Positions 54,690 through 64,000 of a stretch of 64,000 nt of DNA are shown one piece after another (within the stretch, counting starts at the first letter, position 1; the number at the start of each line of letters is the position of its first letter). The notes below the pieces were generated by a model. It ran no database searches. It was given only the letters and a program-made list of their open reading frames with translations, and was not told where the DNA came from. The stretch is from Adiantum capillus-veneris (taxonomy: Eukaryota; Streptophyta; Polypodiopsida; Polypodiales; Pteridaceae), in the NCBI GenBank assembly GCA_014529385.2, contig CM043952.1, positions 53,958,119-54,022,118 of the forward strand, in the 5' to 3' direction. A program made the position numbers and the translations under genes.

Positions 54690-56690
54690 CATCCCTAGGT
54701 TTCTTGTATTTTTAACAAGCCACCAGGCTGATTTACTTCTCCCGATACTTGTTCATTTTCAGCTTTTTGTTCTTGTTCAATTGTCATAGGGGTTTCTTGC
54801 ATTTTTAGCAAGCCCTCTGACTGATTATTTTGGCATGTTGACTGTTCTTGTGTTTCACGCTGGTGACTGGGCTCTTTAATGAAAGACATTGATGTCTCGC
54901 CCATCGCCTAGGCCTCGTCTAGACTATACTTTGTTGCCATCAGGTCTTTGATTAAATCTTTACTTTTCTGTTCGGGTGCGAGGTGTGAGGTTGGGACCTC
55001 GACCTTCATAAATTCCGCATGGTGCTGGCTGGTTTGTCCAAAGTGAACTTTTGTTTCAATGGTCGGGTATTCCATATGGATCAAGGAGCTATGCACTGGA
55101 CTTGGTATTTTAGCTTCTTCAATATGTATTTCTTGTTGTTGCTCCTGCCTTGACTGCTCCTCTTGTTGATAGATTCATTCTATTAATTCTATTACATTAT
55201 CTTCCTTGGACTTATAAAGAGATTCCTCCCTCGTAGATGTGGTTGTCTAATGATGGTTAAATCTCCTTTTGGTCCTTAATTCCTTGGAGAAGGCACTCTC
55301 TTTGTGTTGCTCTTGGATCCTAGTCTGTTTGGCTTCCTCCCATTCTGCTTCGCCTTCAGCTGGCCTCTTTGATGTCTGACCGGTCCGTTCTTTGATCTTC
55401 TCTCTCATCATCTCTGACAAGATTTGGGCTTGTTCTTCTTTCCTTAGTAGTTCCATCTTTCTTTTTTCCTAAGTGGCGTCCCTTTGCTTCTGCTTTTGTT
55501 CTTCCTCTGCCCGTTGTTTTCTTTCCTGCTCTTCCTTAGCCTTCCTTTCCCTTTGTTCTCTTCTTCGGGCATAAACGGATGTGGGCTTTCTTTCTTGAGT
55601 ATTTGGGTCTATCTGTTGGAGTTCCACTTCTTCTTCGTCAGTCTCTGATCCAATGGAATCAGAGCTGGTGGCCCCTTTGTCTCTAAATACTCTAGTTGTG
55701 TTGTCTTTTTTGCCTTAATGGGCCTCATTGATGTAGCAGACCCAGTCCCTTTTCTTCCTTTGGGCTGCCTGATCATTTCGGCCCACTTATTTGATTATGG
55801 AGCATCTTCTAATGCATCTCTTTCATCGACAAGGCAAATTGCAATCTTGGTTAAGAACTTAGCTCCCCCTAGGTGTGGAATGCCTGACTGCTTTGCCCAC
55901 CGCTTCTTTTTTGTTGCTGCTACCATCCGGTTCAACCCCACTTAGCCAGATCAACTGGTACGTTTTTGTGCTGGGGTACTAGCTTTTGTAAAGCAGAAGC
56001 TAGATTTCTTTCAGGTCTTGTATACCTAGTATGTCTGTCAAAGTGCAAATGCTGGTGTAGGACCCTCATGAGATACTCAATCCTTTTTTCCTTGACGCTA
56101 CTTAAAGTAGGGAGTGTCACCGTGCTGATGTCTTCATCTGCATATCCTTGCGGCTCATAGGCTCCCCCCTCAGTAACTTGGTGATTTCTGCTAGGGTATC
56201 CATGGTTATCTCTATTGATATCTTTTCTCTCACTGCATTTGTTAGTGCTGTCGTAGCTTTGTCTTCATCTACTTTTTGTAGATTTGTGATTAACTCATGG
56301 GCTCACCTGTAGTCAGCTTGGACTATGGGTTCTGACAAGAAGTCCTCAACAACTATCCTAGAGATTGCCATGTCTGCACTTTGGGGTGTGTAAGCAATTG
56401 CATTGAAGTCCTTGGGCATTTGTGGTGCCTCCCATCTTCTTCCCTGCTTGTCCTTCCAAACACAGTCGAACACTCTGAGGCCTTTTGTTGCTGGATAGAC
56501 TCGTTGACAAAGCATGCCCTCGATTCAGTGATATTTTCCATATCGACTTGGTAGCTATCCTTATCTTCCAGTTTATAAATGCTTGGGTGCCTCATCTTTT
56601 TTGGAGTGCTTGAACCTATACATGAAAAGCAAAATCTCACGGTTTAATGCAAGATTTTGAGTCATGATAAGTCCAGCTATGTCAATATCT
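54690..56690 (-). pseudogene. Long unrecognised minus-strand coding relic, Lys/Glu/Gln-rich C-terminal half
   Basis: Reading minus from about 56640, several frames carry coding-like sequence in succession: VWKDKQGRRWEAPQMPKDFN and ADMAISRIVVEDFLSEPIVQ (56515-56303), KLLRGEPMSRKDM near 56160, then RIEYLMRVLHQHLHFDRHTR (56120-55932). Highly charged stretches follow (KEEQAQILSEMMREKIKERT, 55456-55247), ending in Glu/Gln-rich sequence. At least six frame changes or stops intervene. The total span suggests a protein of over 500 residues, predicted largely helical. No protease, RT, integrase or zinc motif is visible. Confidence 0.45.
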
Positions 56691-56966
56691 GTGTGTTATG
56701 AGGTCTAATTTGTGCAATCATGGTGTCTATGGAGTCTTCTGACTGATCACTTTCCGATGGTCTTCTTTAGTTTCAAATTTGATCAGCATGGTAGCATCCT
56801 TGGTCACTGACACTGCCATCTTTCACTTGACCTATTGTGTGAATCCATATGTGGATTCCTTTTGTCTTTCTGGTTCTCTGGACTAACCAGTTGATATGCT
56901 TCTGAGCCCATTTGGTACTTCAATTCTTAGAAAAAGGTCTCATGATAGCAACCACGGTAGTTGACA

Positions 56967-57223
56967 TGTGTCAAGCTTGTAGGAATTAGCTCTTAGATCA
57001 TGCAGATGATGCTCCAGCTAATTTAGAAGTTTTGCATGGCTAAAAAAATACAAACACTTATATATTGTAAGGTTTTCCAAAGCAATATACAATAGCGTGG
57101 TCTTTTTTCTGTGTCAGACTCTCTCTATACTCTCTCGTTAGCTCATTCACCTCCTTCTCTGCACGCTACCCTGCTCGCCATGGATCCTCTTTGCTGGAAT
57201 CCTCCAGAGCCCCAACACCAACA
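56967..57223 (+). repeat. 5' LTR of TRIM-D, left end missing
   Basis: Matches the 3' LTR from TGTGTCAAGC to CAACACCAACA. The first about 31 bases seen in the 3' LTR (TGCTGGGTATTCAAGC...) have no counterpart here. Confidence 0.85.
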
Positions 57224-58311
57224 ACTGGTATCAAAGCGTTAGGCTCTCAAAGCGGGTCCTCTGCTGCATCTCAAGACGCTGCCGTATTGTGGCGCTGGCG
57301 AGGCCAAGTCCAGGTAACCTCTCAAAATGCCATCTTTCCCAGGTGGTTTCAACAATCCCAAGGTGCTGCAAACAGGGCGCACTAAAACCCTTCGCATGCT
57401 GCATATCAAAACGTTGGGTTGCAATCCCAAGCAAAAGTCTGCAGCATCAAGTGCCCTCTCAAAACGCTGCTAATGAAGTTGATTTGTCTCTTGTGCCTCT
57501 CAAAACGCTGTGGTGGAGAAGCTTGTGAGAGCGCAGCATATCAAAAGGCATTGAAGGATTGTGGGCAATTTTTTGCACATATCAAGATGTTGTCTATCCA
57601 GCTGTAGTAGAGGTGGTCTCTCTTTTACTAGCATATCAAAATGCTGTTGCAAATCATTGAGCCACTGAGGATGCATTTCAAAATTCTACTATAAGTTGGC
57701 AGTTTATATTGCAATCCAACATAGTTTTTGGTCAAACTTCTAGGTAGTTTTGTGAGCATTTCCAAAGGATGCTAGCCACAGGGTCCCTTGTTAGTGACGC
57801 GCATGAAGGTAAAAATAAACGGTAGCATCAAGAGCTTGAGATCGACAAAGAAACCATATGAAGCGAGAAGATACATGGGTTGCCAATTGTTGGGAGACGC
57901 ACAATCCTTATGCAAACCATTTGCTTCGAGCACTCGGTGCATTAAAACAGAGTTCAAAAAGTTTTTTTTCTTATTCAGTATCATAGATTTGTCTGTCTAT
58001 TGTCAACACAATCACAATTATCTTCCAAAAGCCTTGTTTTAGCTTACAAGCTATCAATTACTGCCATGCCAAAAACTTTGTACGGGACACTGCCACAAAA
58101 ATAAAGTGGTAAGACCCCCTTCTTGTTTGGTCAAGTTCTTATTGTCTCACACTGATAGTTGTTTGAGGGAAGTGCACATAGACACCTATGTTGTTGTCCA
58201 AGGGGGGGCTTCTACTCATAGTTTCAGGTGATTAAACTCTACAATGGTCTGTCTCGAGTCCATTGTTAGTGGTTTGGGCTTGAGGGGGGGGGGGTGGGTG
58301 GGCGGGGGGGT
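57224..58311 (+). repeat. TRIM-D internal region with spaced TCAAAACGCTG motifs
   Basis: From 57245 to 57680 about nine variants of (T)CTCAAAACGCTG or ATCAAAACGTTG occur every 30-60 bases (for example 57456, 57497, 57631). No coding frame is credible. A G-rich stretch (58273-58311) precedes the 3' LTR. Similar motifs occur at 59565-59625. Confidence 0.65.
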
Positions 58312-58609
58312 TGCTGGGTATTCAAGCCCAAGTTTGGTCCAATGTGTCAAGCCCATGGGAATTAGCTCTTAGAGCATGCAAATGAAGCTCCAATTATTTT
58401 AGAAGTTTTGCATGGCTAGCATGGCTTTAAAAAAACACTTATATATTGTAAGGTTTTCTTTTACAAAGAAATATACAATAGCGTGGCCTTCTTTCTGTGT
58501 TGGACTCTCTCTGCTCTCTCGCGTTATCTCATTCACCTCCTTCTCTACACGCTACCCTGCTCGCCATGGATCCTCTTCGCTGGCATCCTCCATAGCCCCA
58601 ACACCAACA
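58312..58609 (+). repeat. 3' LTR of TRIM-D (298 bp)
   Basis: TGCTGGGTATTCAAGC to CAACACCAACA, starting right after the G-rich run. Confidence 0.78.
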
Positions 58610-59234
58610 CATCCTCTATGTACGACATGTGCATTATGTTCTCGAGATTTCACAGAGTTTGATCTCAGTGAGATGCTTGAGATACAATGGTTGTCATGTA
58701 CTACTTTGAGAGCAATCTTTCCAGATGGAGTTGGGTGGCTAATCATTGCATGGGGAGTTAGGTCCTACATCGTCTACCCACTACATGTTTCTCAGGTGCA
58801 AGAGGCATAGTCTTAGTGATGGCACTGATGTGTGAGGAACGAGAGATAAGACGTGTCTCATTCACGAATGAGCTCCAGTATGCTCAAGAGACAGAGCATG
58901 TAGCTGTGTAGGACATGTCAGTGGACTTTGCAAAGGCGGAGGTGGAGCGAGATTGCTCCAGTGGGACACAAAAGGTGTTGTCAGAGTTTATACAAACAGA
59001 GGTAGAGCATGTCTGCTCCCTACAGACACAAGCATAGATGGCAAACATGGAGTTCTTTCATCTAGTCATGCTAGAGGCTGATAAGTTGATGCCAAGACAC
59101 ATAGTTCCACATATGGATGAGAGGGAGTCTGCAATATTTGCATGTAGGCTCTAGCATGGATTCACATGTTTACCTATCATTGATCCCTTATTATTTATAT
59201 ACAATAAAATAAGGAGGTAGAGTTTGCTGCTTTA
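58610..59234. other. Unassigned sequence
   Basis: Contains two similar phrases GAGGTGGAGCGAGATTGCTCC (about 58950) and GAGGTAGAGCATGTCTGCTCC (about 59000). A short plus frame ending 58810 overlaps the TRIM-D LTR and is not credible. Confidence 0.4.
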
Positions 59235-60317
59235 TTATCTACCCACATAGAGTGCTCCTGCTTCTCCCTCTTCCTTGCATGCATGCATTGAACAATCACA
59301 CTTATTAAGCTTGCCTTTGCCTATGTCCTTTTCTGTGCTCTTCCATTTGCCTTTGGATTTCCAATCTTGAGACCAATGGATTTGCACATCCTCGAGGACT
59401 TTGTGAGAGTTGAGGCCGCTAAATGAGTAATAGTCCAACAATCACTTTCCATTGTTGATGGTTGATTCTATGTTGGTGTAGAGGCTTTGATGCAAAAAAT
59501 TCCCAAGACTTTTTGATACTTAGCACAAAGTTGGCACCCCAAATTTGTCCCCAAGGCCATTGTATTTCAAAATGTTGGCCTCCTGGCCTTAGCATCACCT
59601 CTCAAAATGCACCAAATTCAGCATCAATCACTCCACCATCATTTCTAAAACATTGTCTCAGCACCAACAACCTTTCCCTTTTCTTATGATCTACCACTAA
59701 CAAAAGAGAGCATTGCTACTACCACGAGTAGCATCAAGATTCTTCCTGTTAATCTCTTCAGTAAGCAAACTGTCCTCAACATCAACACATGTTAAAACAT
59801 CAGCAAGTGTTGAGTTACTTGTGGATGTGCAAAAAGTATCCCAACTTTTTGGCGATGTAACCAATGAAAAAATTGCTTTGACCGAATCTTCAAAATTGAC
59901 TCTTTGCATAGAAAGCTGGCTGAAAATTGTGTTGAACTCATTGACATGGTTTCACATGTGTGTGCCCTCATCCATCTTCAAATCAATCAACTGTTTCAAC
60001 CAATAAACCTGTGATGCTGCACTTTGCTTCTCATACAAGTCACATAACGTTTTTCACAGCTCATAGCTAGCCTTTCCCTTGTTTACATTGAAGTACATAT
60101 TCTTTGACAAATTTAGCATGACGGTGGACTTGGCAAGCTCGTCCAACTCCTGTCGGTCATACTCATCCATATCCTCAGGCATTATCCCCTTCATTTTTAT
60201 CGGCCCGATGTGCTTTTTATGCACTAAAACGTTGTGAAATGTTTCCTTTCAAAATGGGAATTTAGTGCCATCTAACTTCTTAATGTTGAACAAAGAGTTC
60301 TCTGATAATGAAGCCAT
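59235..60317 (-). pseudogene. copia gag of CopG, broken
   Basis: The gag opens MASLSENSLFNIKKLDGTKF at 60317. It continues MPEDMDEYDRQELDELAKST and LIDLKMDEGTHM with stops near 60250, 60050 and 59955. The UBN2 core appears as FEDSVKAIFSLVTSPKSWDT and LTEEINRKNLDATRGSS (59909-59697), the counterpart of LPDSWETLVVSL and LNEEI in CopA. A Lys-rich tail (KSKGKWKSTEKDIGKGKLNK) at 59440-59235 stands where the knuckle linker would be. In between, 59462-59690 carries TRIM-D-like motifs on plus, possibly an insertion. Confidence 0.78.
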
Positions 60318-60699
60318 CACTCGACAAGGAACAAAAGTGGTAGGTCCGCTCAACTAAACAAGACGATAGAAAACCTAAAGGAATTTGACAGAGTCTCCCC
60401 CACAAAAATGACTTTTGAGCACAAAACAAATGTGTACAATGTCTGAAATGCTGATAAAAGTGGCTAACTCTAAAAGAATGTCTTTAACCAATTGAACACT
60501 ATCAAACGCATATGCATAAAGATGACAGCAATGCCAAAAATAGAAAGTTAGCAATTGCACACCAATACTGCACTAACCGCATAAACATACATCCTATGTT
60601 GATGTCAAAACTATAGGGATGTTGGGGCTCTATTGCGGGCACGCTCTTGTACCTGTATCACCGATAGGATTTGCACATTTGAGAATCCTTCAACTCAAT

Positions 60700-60868
60700 A
60701 AAACCTTACTATGACCTTCAACAATAGGCTTTGCATGATAATTTTTGTCCATACACAACCATATAAGATCTTACATCAACCACAAAAACCTTACTACGAC
60801 CTTCAACAATAGGCTTTGCATGATAATTTCTGTCAATACACAAACCACATAAGATCTTACATCAACCA
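60700..60868. repeat. Tandem duplication of about 82 bp in the CopG leader
   Basis: AACCTTACTATGACCTTCAA begins near 60705 and AACCTTACTACGACCTTCAA near 60788; both run through GGCTTTGCATGATAATTT to CATCAACCACA. Confidence 0.93.
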
Positions 60869-61426
60869 CATAATATCATTTTCTGTAATTGCTGCTGCTG
60901 CTTTGTTTGATTTAACAGACCCACAAGAATTTACATCAAATGTGCATGTATGATAGAGATTGCAAAAATAGTCTGCATTGAAAACAAGTATGTGGAAGAA
61001 CCTGCAAATGTAGATCCCCATGCTATTTAAGATAGATAACTCCCGAACCATGCAAAATTTGTAGTAAATTTCTTCTGCAAAGTTGTAGAGCACAAAAAAA
61101 TGGTCAATAATTGTGGATGTCGGCCTAAAATGTTGATTGTAGCCATGAGAAATCTGAGTTGCAAAAATTTGTAGCCTGTCCTACACGACATGTAGGAAAG
61201 TCTAAGCAAGGCAGCTCAAAATTGGTGAGGATTCTAAAAAAACTTTCTTCTGCAAAGTTGTAGAGCATGAAAAGTTGGTTGTGCACTCGGGAAATTGACT
61301 TGAACGGCTACCTTTTGATATGCAAAAACAGACCTGCAAAAATATGGTAAAGGTTTTGCTATGTTTTTGCCTGCTTCTCTACCAAGCACTAATGGTGCTC
61401 TACAATCCTCAAGCTCTAATATCAGT

Positions 61427-61588
61427 TGAAGCGCGCGAGCAAGAGCATGTGCATGTCTGTGCAACAATGGAGAAGAGAGAAGAAGAGAAACACTATTGGG
61501 GTAGGCTATGGAGGATTCCATCGACAAGGAGCCATGGCGAGGTGATGGCGTGTAGAGCAGAGCGGAGAGAGGGTAATGAGAGAGAGAG

Positions 61589-61631
<43 letters not shown>

Positions 61632-61745
61632 CTTCAATACAAAAAAATAATTTCCTTGCATAAATTATCATGAAACTTATTAGATATGTAGCTTTAGGCA
61701 GCCATGCAAATATCCATGCAAATTCGACGCTTTACCACCCCAACA
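61427..61745 (-). repeat. 5' LTR of CopG (319 bp)
   Basis: Begins TGTTGGGGTGGTAAAGCG at 61745 and ends GCGCGCTTCA on minus. It includes a GA microsatellite (61593-61630) and the CGCCATGGCTCC...GGAATCCTCCATAGCC block shared with TRIM-D. Confidence 0.75.
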
Positions 61746-62641
61746 AAAAAATCTCAAAAAATCTTCTAATGTCAAGAAATTATCTGATCCAACTAAGGAC
61801 AATAAGCCACCTCATTGGCTATAATATTTATATGTAGGATGTTGACATTACCCTTAAGTGTTTTGCGGATAATTCCCAAGTTCAAAATAAAGTACAAGAT
61901 GGAAATTACATTAAAGAAAGACTAGATGACCTACTCTAATATCAAATCAAAATAAATGAGAGATTCAAGACTAGATAAAGAGAAGAACAACAATGACTAT
62001 TAATAGAAATGAATACAATGGATGCTAGCTTAGACTTTGAGCATGAGTGGCTTATGCATTAAGTGCAATGCTCTATGAGTAGGATTGGATCTACACACAC
62101 AAAGGTATCCTGAGATGATAGGCCAGCTAGTTCTGGTAGGCTAATAAGATTAGGGTAACCAAATCTAGAGAAAAAGATTAGGGTAACCATACCTAGAGAA
62201 AACCCTTCAAATTTAGGCTAACATTACTCTATAATATGTCCTTTTTTTTTGGGGGGGGGGGGGGGGGGGGGGGGGGTCGGCCTCAGTAACTCCAACCCTC
62301 ATCAAGTCTCCGCTTCTGTTTAAACTTCTCTAGTGTGCTAAGTAATTAAGAGAGGTTTACCTTGTTATTATTTTTCTTGCATGTGCTACTGAATTAATAA
62401 TCCAACATTTATGTCCAATTATACGTAACTAAAATAGATAATTTGATAACAATGGTATCATAGTTATACTCAGGCTTTTATGTCAAATTATATGTAATTG
62501 AAACACATAATTTAATAACATTGGTGTCATAGATGTATTCACACTTTTCTTCTTGTTGAGGAGAGATTGATCCTAGGAATCTTTGTGAGCCCATCAAGCA
62601 CCAAGTTCTACTCTATCTAACGGGATTTCACACTCCTCTTT
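61746..62641. other. Unassigned sequence with a T10-G26 homopolymer run
   Basis: The T and G runs at 62241-62276 are the only notable structure, apart from a local duplication AGATTAGGGTAACCAWAYCTAGAG (62148 and 62175). No gene is seen. Confidence 0.6.
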
Positions 62642-62813
62642 TGTTAGGCTTATATATCAAGCTACTCTATATGATGGCTAGTATATGAAGTTCCTTCATT
62701 TATATTGGACCTCCTCTATATATACATCATTTAGTGTAAGTATTCTACACAGTTCATGGTTGTAGTCTCTCTGTATTGTGTCTTTCTTCTTCTCTTTCAT
62801 CAACTTTTGAACA
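62642..62813 (+). repeat. LTR of a further copia element, CopE
   Basis: TGTTAGGCTTATATATCAAG to CTTTTGAACA, directly followed by TGGCATCAGAGCGTAG, a primer site with one change. CTATATATAC at 62713-62722 is a possible TATA box. Only one LTR is seen. Confidence 0.6.
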
Positions 62814-62857
62814 TGGCATCAGAGCGTAGTTGCTTTTCTTTCATGAAAGCAACGCAT

Positions 62858-63260
62858 TATGGCCTCTCACGACTTTGTGCAACTATTGTGCAAGAAAAAT
62901 ATTTAATTAAGCAAAACATAAAATTGTCATAAGTTTCTTTTTAAAACTTGGATTCTAGTGTTTGAAGAGTCATTTTTAAGGTTTTGAGGCATTTGAGAGG
63001 TGCTCTTCATGATAGATTTATGACATCCTGTACCACTAGTAATCTACAATGATTTGGTAACTATTGAGAGTGGTGCAACTAAGCACATTATGTCTGATTG
63101 AGATGTTAATTTTTCTTCAATCTGTCCCTAATGGGAATATACCTTGGATGAAGAAGATTCAAAAACCTTTGTTTGTATCTGCACTTGCAAAAACTTTGAT
63201 CACATATTTATTGTGATCTTAGTTTTGGTGAAACTATTGTGGCAACTCACACTTTTTTTT
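62858..63260 (+). pseudogene. CopE gag start and protease relic, heavily deleted
   Basis: ATGGCCTCTCACGACTTTG at 62858 lies at the right distance for a gag start but closes at once. At about 63057 the sequence VTIESGATKHIMSD matches the copia protease region (FDSGATKHTTSH in CopC) with Glu for Asp. LDEEDSKTFVCICTCKNF-like sequence follows. Nearly all gag is missing. Confidence 0.5.
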
Positions 63261-63288
63261 GTGGGATGCATAAGTGAAGGGCATCTAG

Positions 63289-63466
63289 TGGTGTGATCGT
63301 GCACGTGCATGTGGGAAGGGGAAGAAGAAGAGAAGAGTAATTAAGGGAAACATCACACCAAGAGAATGAGAGTGTGTTACCTTTATTTCTATATGAAGAG
63401 TAGAGTTAATGGTTAGTCATGGGTGGGCGTCCACAAGCCGGGTAGCCACATTTCTTTACCCCAACA
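63289..63466 (-). repeat. 3' LTR of copia element CopF
   Basis: On minus it begins TGTTGGGGTAAAGAAATG at 63466, after the polypurine tract AAGTGGGAGAT (63477-63467), the same tract as in CopA. The left limit near 63289 is an estimate. Confidence 0.6.
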
Positions 63467-63564
63467 ATCTCCCACTTAAAGGCTAATGTGTCCATAAGTG
63501 GCTATGATTAAAGGTAGTATGTACAATTTTGAATCATGATAGCTTCACCCTTGTACAACTATGT

Positions 63565-64000
63565 TCACCCTACACCCATAAACTCGATGTAATATGCGAA
63601 CCGCTCCATAGCCAAGCTCTTTGTAAGAGCATCCACTCGGTTGTTATCAGTGTGGACCTTGGCAAGCTTCAATTGCTTATTTGTCAACGCATTCTGAATG
63701 AGATGATATCTCACCTCAATGTGTTATGACTTGGAGTGAAACACGAGACTTCTTGCCAAAGCAATGTCACTCTCACTATCTCAATGCAAAAATGGAACCT
63801 GTTGAATGTCCAAAATTTTAACTAAACGTGTCAATCATATATCTTCCTTGCTAGCATCTGAGGCTGCAATATACTCAACATCTATAGTGGAAGAAGATGT
63901 ATAATCTTGGAGAGATGATCTCCAAAAAAAATGGCTCCTTTTGCAAATATGAAAATGATGCCAAATGTAGATCTTTTACATAATCCGCATCTGTGTAACC
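63565..64000 (-). pseudogene. RNase H of copia element CopF, running off the window
   Basis: From the right edge the minus strand reads GYTDADYVKDL, then STIDVEYIAASDASKED, DSESDIALARSLVFHSK and HIEVRYHLIQNALTNKQL, ending YYIEFMGVG and a stop at 63565. This is copia RNase H; several stops and frameshifts are present, including a shift near 63930. The rest of the element lies beyond 64000. Confidence 0.85.

Larger units (their letters stand above)
56967..58609 (+). mobile_element. Short non-coding LTR element TRIM-D
   Basis: Two matching LTRs (56967-57223, truncated at its start, and 58312-58609) enclose about 1.09 kb without a credible ORF. A primer-site match TGGTATCAAAGC lies at 57226-57237 and G-rich runs precede the 3' LTR. 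The LTR sequence CGCCATGGATCCTC...CTCCA(T/G)AGCCCC is also found, reversed, in the LTR at 61427-61745, so a coding relative is present in the window. Target duplication is not clear because the left end is lost. Confidence 0.82.
59235..61745 (-). mobile_element. Copia element CopG, 5' half (LTR, leader, gag), 3' half lost
   Basis: On minus: LTR 61745-61427, primer-site match TGATATTAGAGC (61424-61413), a leader of about 1.1 kb, and gag from 60317. Protease, integrase and RT are not found to the left. The LTR is related to TRIM-D. Confidence 0.8.

Noticed and set aside
58412..58810. 132-codon frame
   Set aside because: It overlaps the TRIM-D 3' LTR and has no counterpart in the 5' LTR copy.
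62241..62276. Poly-G as a polypurine tract of an LTR element
   Set aside because: No LTR start follows it and no interior precedes it; a simple homopolymer run is the plain reading.

Overview
This window looks like retrotransposon-dominated nuclear DNA of a land plant. The evidence is Ty1/copia elements primed by initiator-Met tRNA (TGGTATCAGAGC-type sites), a chromodomain-bearing Ty3/gypsy element, an L1-type LINE whose ORF1 looks like the DUF4283/zinc-knuckle type and whose ORF2 ends in a zf-RVT-like region, and one exon that reads like the N-terminal membrane anchor of a plant synaptotagmin. Many microsatellites and almost no host coding sequence suggest a large, repeat-rich genome. A fern or another large-genome plant is possible, but the species cannot be fixed from the sequence alone.

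Layout. 1-4635: copia element CopA-1 (+), lacking its 5' LTR. 4640-11209: CopB elements (-) arranged LTR, internal, LTR, internal, LTR; a solo gypsy LTR with perfect target duplication sits in the second internal region. 11210-29498: the third CopB LTR, split by a 17.2 kb chromovirus (Gyp1, 11790-29017). Gyp1 itself carries a 6.9 kb LINE (12683-19560) and a second CopA copy in reverse orientation (19713-25035), giving three levels of nesting that can be ordered from target duplications and reading frames. 29499-34055: degenerate sequence, a LINE ORF2 tail, a long TC microsatellite and a CopB-like LTR in the opposite orientation. 34056-34279: a nearly perfect 224 bp palindrome. 34960-37275: a duplicated segment and a minus-strand DUF4283 ORF1 relic split by a 726 bp hAT-like non-autonomous element with an 8 bp target duplication. 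38315-38419 (-): the synaptotagmin-like first coding exon, with microsatellite-rich leader sequence upstream. 39300-39410: a tRNA-derived SINE candidate. 41515-52490: three same-orientation CopC elements: a deletion derivative with both LTRs, a truncated one, and a longer decayed one. 52491-56690: minus-strand remnants of unrecognised Lys/Glu/Gln-rich proteins. 56967-58609: a short non-coding LTR element (TRIM-D). 59235-61745: a copia gag region and 5' LTR (-). 62642-64000: fragments of two further copia elements.

No element reads as intact: every gag-pol carries stops, frameshifts or deletions. The window is best read as a record of nested insertion, LTR recombination and deletion beside or inside a large intron of one host gene. 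I found no CRISPR array, operon, rRNA or other RNA gene, and no clear new biological system. The most unusual patterns are a spaced AAAACGCTG motif shared by two different LTR families, the shared-LTR arrays, and the long palindrome.
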